A stretch of 33,178 nucleotides of DNA, from the NCBI RefSeq assembly GCF_008120935.1, contig NZ_RDBO01000020.1, positions 1,070,101-1,103,278 on the forward strand, given 5' to 3'. Below, in pieces: positions 32,584 through 33,178 of this stretch. Every line of letters begins with the position of its first letter. Within the stretch, counting starts at the first letter, position 1. The position numbers and the translations under genes are program-made. The DNA is from Streptomyces sp. sk2.1. GTDB lineage: Bacteria; Actinomycetota; Actinomycetes; Streptomycetales; Streptomycetaceae. The notes under the pieces are model-generated. The model did no database searches. It worked only from the letters and a program-made list of their open reading frames with translations, and was not told the DNA's origin.

Positions 32584-33178
32584 TACGGCATTGGGCATCC
32601 CGGCTGCGGATTGCATAATCGCAGGGCATTCGAGGGGGAGGGGCCCACCACAATGACCGGACACATATGCCCGGAGTGCGGTACGGACAACGGAGCGGGC
32701 GGAAGGTCCGGGGGCGGCCGGGGAACCGCCCCGGGCACCGGCTGCGCCTGCGGGCAGCGGACGCCCGAGCAGTACGGGACGACACCCGGGACACCGTTCG
32801 AGCAGTACGGGACGACACCCGGCGCGACGCCCGAGCAGCACCGGACGGCACCCGGCGCGACCCCCGGTACGACGTCCGAGCGGTACGAGGCGCAGTACCG
32901 GGCCGCCGAGCGACAGCGGGCCGAGCGGTCGGCGGCCGACGAGGCGGAGAGGGCGGCGGCGGAGGACTTCGACCCGCTGCGCATCCGGCCGTACGTGACG
33001 CTGGGCAACGACCCGTCGACGGCTGCCCGCGAGGAGTCCCCGGGCCCGCGCGGACCGCACTCCGGGCATATGTGTCCGGTCATTGTGGTGGGCCCCTCCC
33101 CCTCGAATGCCCTGCGATTATGCAATCCGCAGCCGGGATGCCCAATGCCGTACCGAAATGCGACATCCGGCGCCAGGC
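32558..33178. repeat. Right-end fold-back: perfect 125-bp inverted repeat with 371-bp spacer
   Basis: Bases 33054-33178 are the exact reverse complement of 32558-32682. The inner copy continues naturally into 32683-33053 as the zinc-ribbon gene, while the outer copy runs antisense, so the abnormal junction is 33053/33054. The outer arm ends exactly with the window, as on the left side. Confidence 0.95.
32653..33053 (+). CDS. N-terminal part of a zinc-ribbon, peptidoglycan-binding-type protein, cut by the fold-back
   Basis: The frame starts at ATG 32653 after a GGGGGAGGGG site. [14 protein letters not shown] supplies the first Cys pair of a zinc ribbon and GTGCACGQR the second. A repeat-made linker follows: [32 protein letters not shown] (39-bp and shorter DNA repeats, 32768-32880). 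An Ala/Glu/Arg helix ([20 protein letters not shown]) leads to [14 protein letters not shown], a motif I associate with Streptomyces peptidoglycan-binding-domain proteins of unknown role. About 134 residues are present before the sequence turns back at 33054; the frame after that (GHMCPVIVV) is antisense. The rest of the gene is missing. Confidence 0.65.

Overview
The window is high-GC actinobacterial DNA, almost certainly Streptomyces or a close relative. The evidence is GC-rich third codon positions, many GTG starts, GTGA/ATGA start-stop overlaps, and Streptomyces-type families (an SCO2322-type secreted protein, IS701 and CTAG-flanked mobile elements, a PucR/GAF regulator, a Ser/Thr kinase with an extracellular sensor, an SLT-type cell-wall hydrolase). 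Both ends of the window fold back on themselves as perfect inverted repeats (234 bp arms on the left, 125 bp arms on the right). Each fold cuts a gene, so both ends look like chimeric assembly or amplification junctions.

Layout. 1-1555: a family 4 glycosyltransferase broken by the left fold. 1611-2398: a KstR operator and kstR. 2532-5803: a small DUF4190 membrane protein, repeat-rich spacer DNA, a GAF-PucR regulator and an orphan gene. 5876-7562: a terminator, a MITE-like element and a complete IS701-family element lying end to end at CTAG sites. 7559-9255: a ferredoxin and an aldehyde dehydrogenase (one operon, reverse strand). 9422-11203: a transmembrane Ser/Thr kinase with a hemopexin-like ectodomain. 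11542-12582: a metallo-beta-lactamase-fold hydrolase. 12803-18648: a cobalamin riboswitch followed by a five-gene operon (secreted alpha/alpha-toroid protein, SCO2322-type protein, EcfT, double EcfA, S component). 18969-20382: a secreted SLT-type lysozyme-like protein and a two-HTH protein. 20483-21772: a secreted lipase. 21995-24738: divergent fadA5-like thiolase and cyp125-like P450 with KstR-type boxes between them. 24823-25932: an AEC transporter. 26161-28251: a GT87-PAP2 fusion. 28503-30295: a DUF2330 protein and a GNAT acetyltransferase. 30401-32455: a DHA2 drug exporter fused to a winged-helix domain. 32653 to the end: the start of a zinc-ribbon protein cut by the right fold.

Two functional themes stand out. 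The first is sterol/cholesterol side-chain oxidation: KstR, a CYP125-like P450, a FadA5-like thiolase, and perhaps the ferredoxin and aldehyde dehydrogenase, with KstR boxes at kstR and at the thiolase/P450 divergon. The second, and the most interesting, is a vitamin B12 uptake operon. Its first two surface proteins look like the alpha-barrel and beta halves of animal intrinsic factor/transcobalamin, encoded as separate overlapping genes ahead of an ECF importer under a cobalamin riboswitch.

Short tandem repeats are unusually common between genes. At two loci (PucR and MFS) they duplicate the 3-prime end and stop codon of the neighbouring gene. No rRNA, tRNA, CRISPR array or replication origin was seen.
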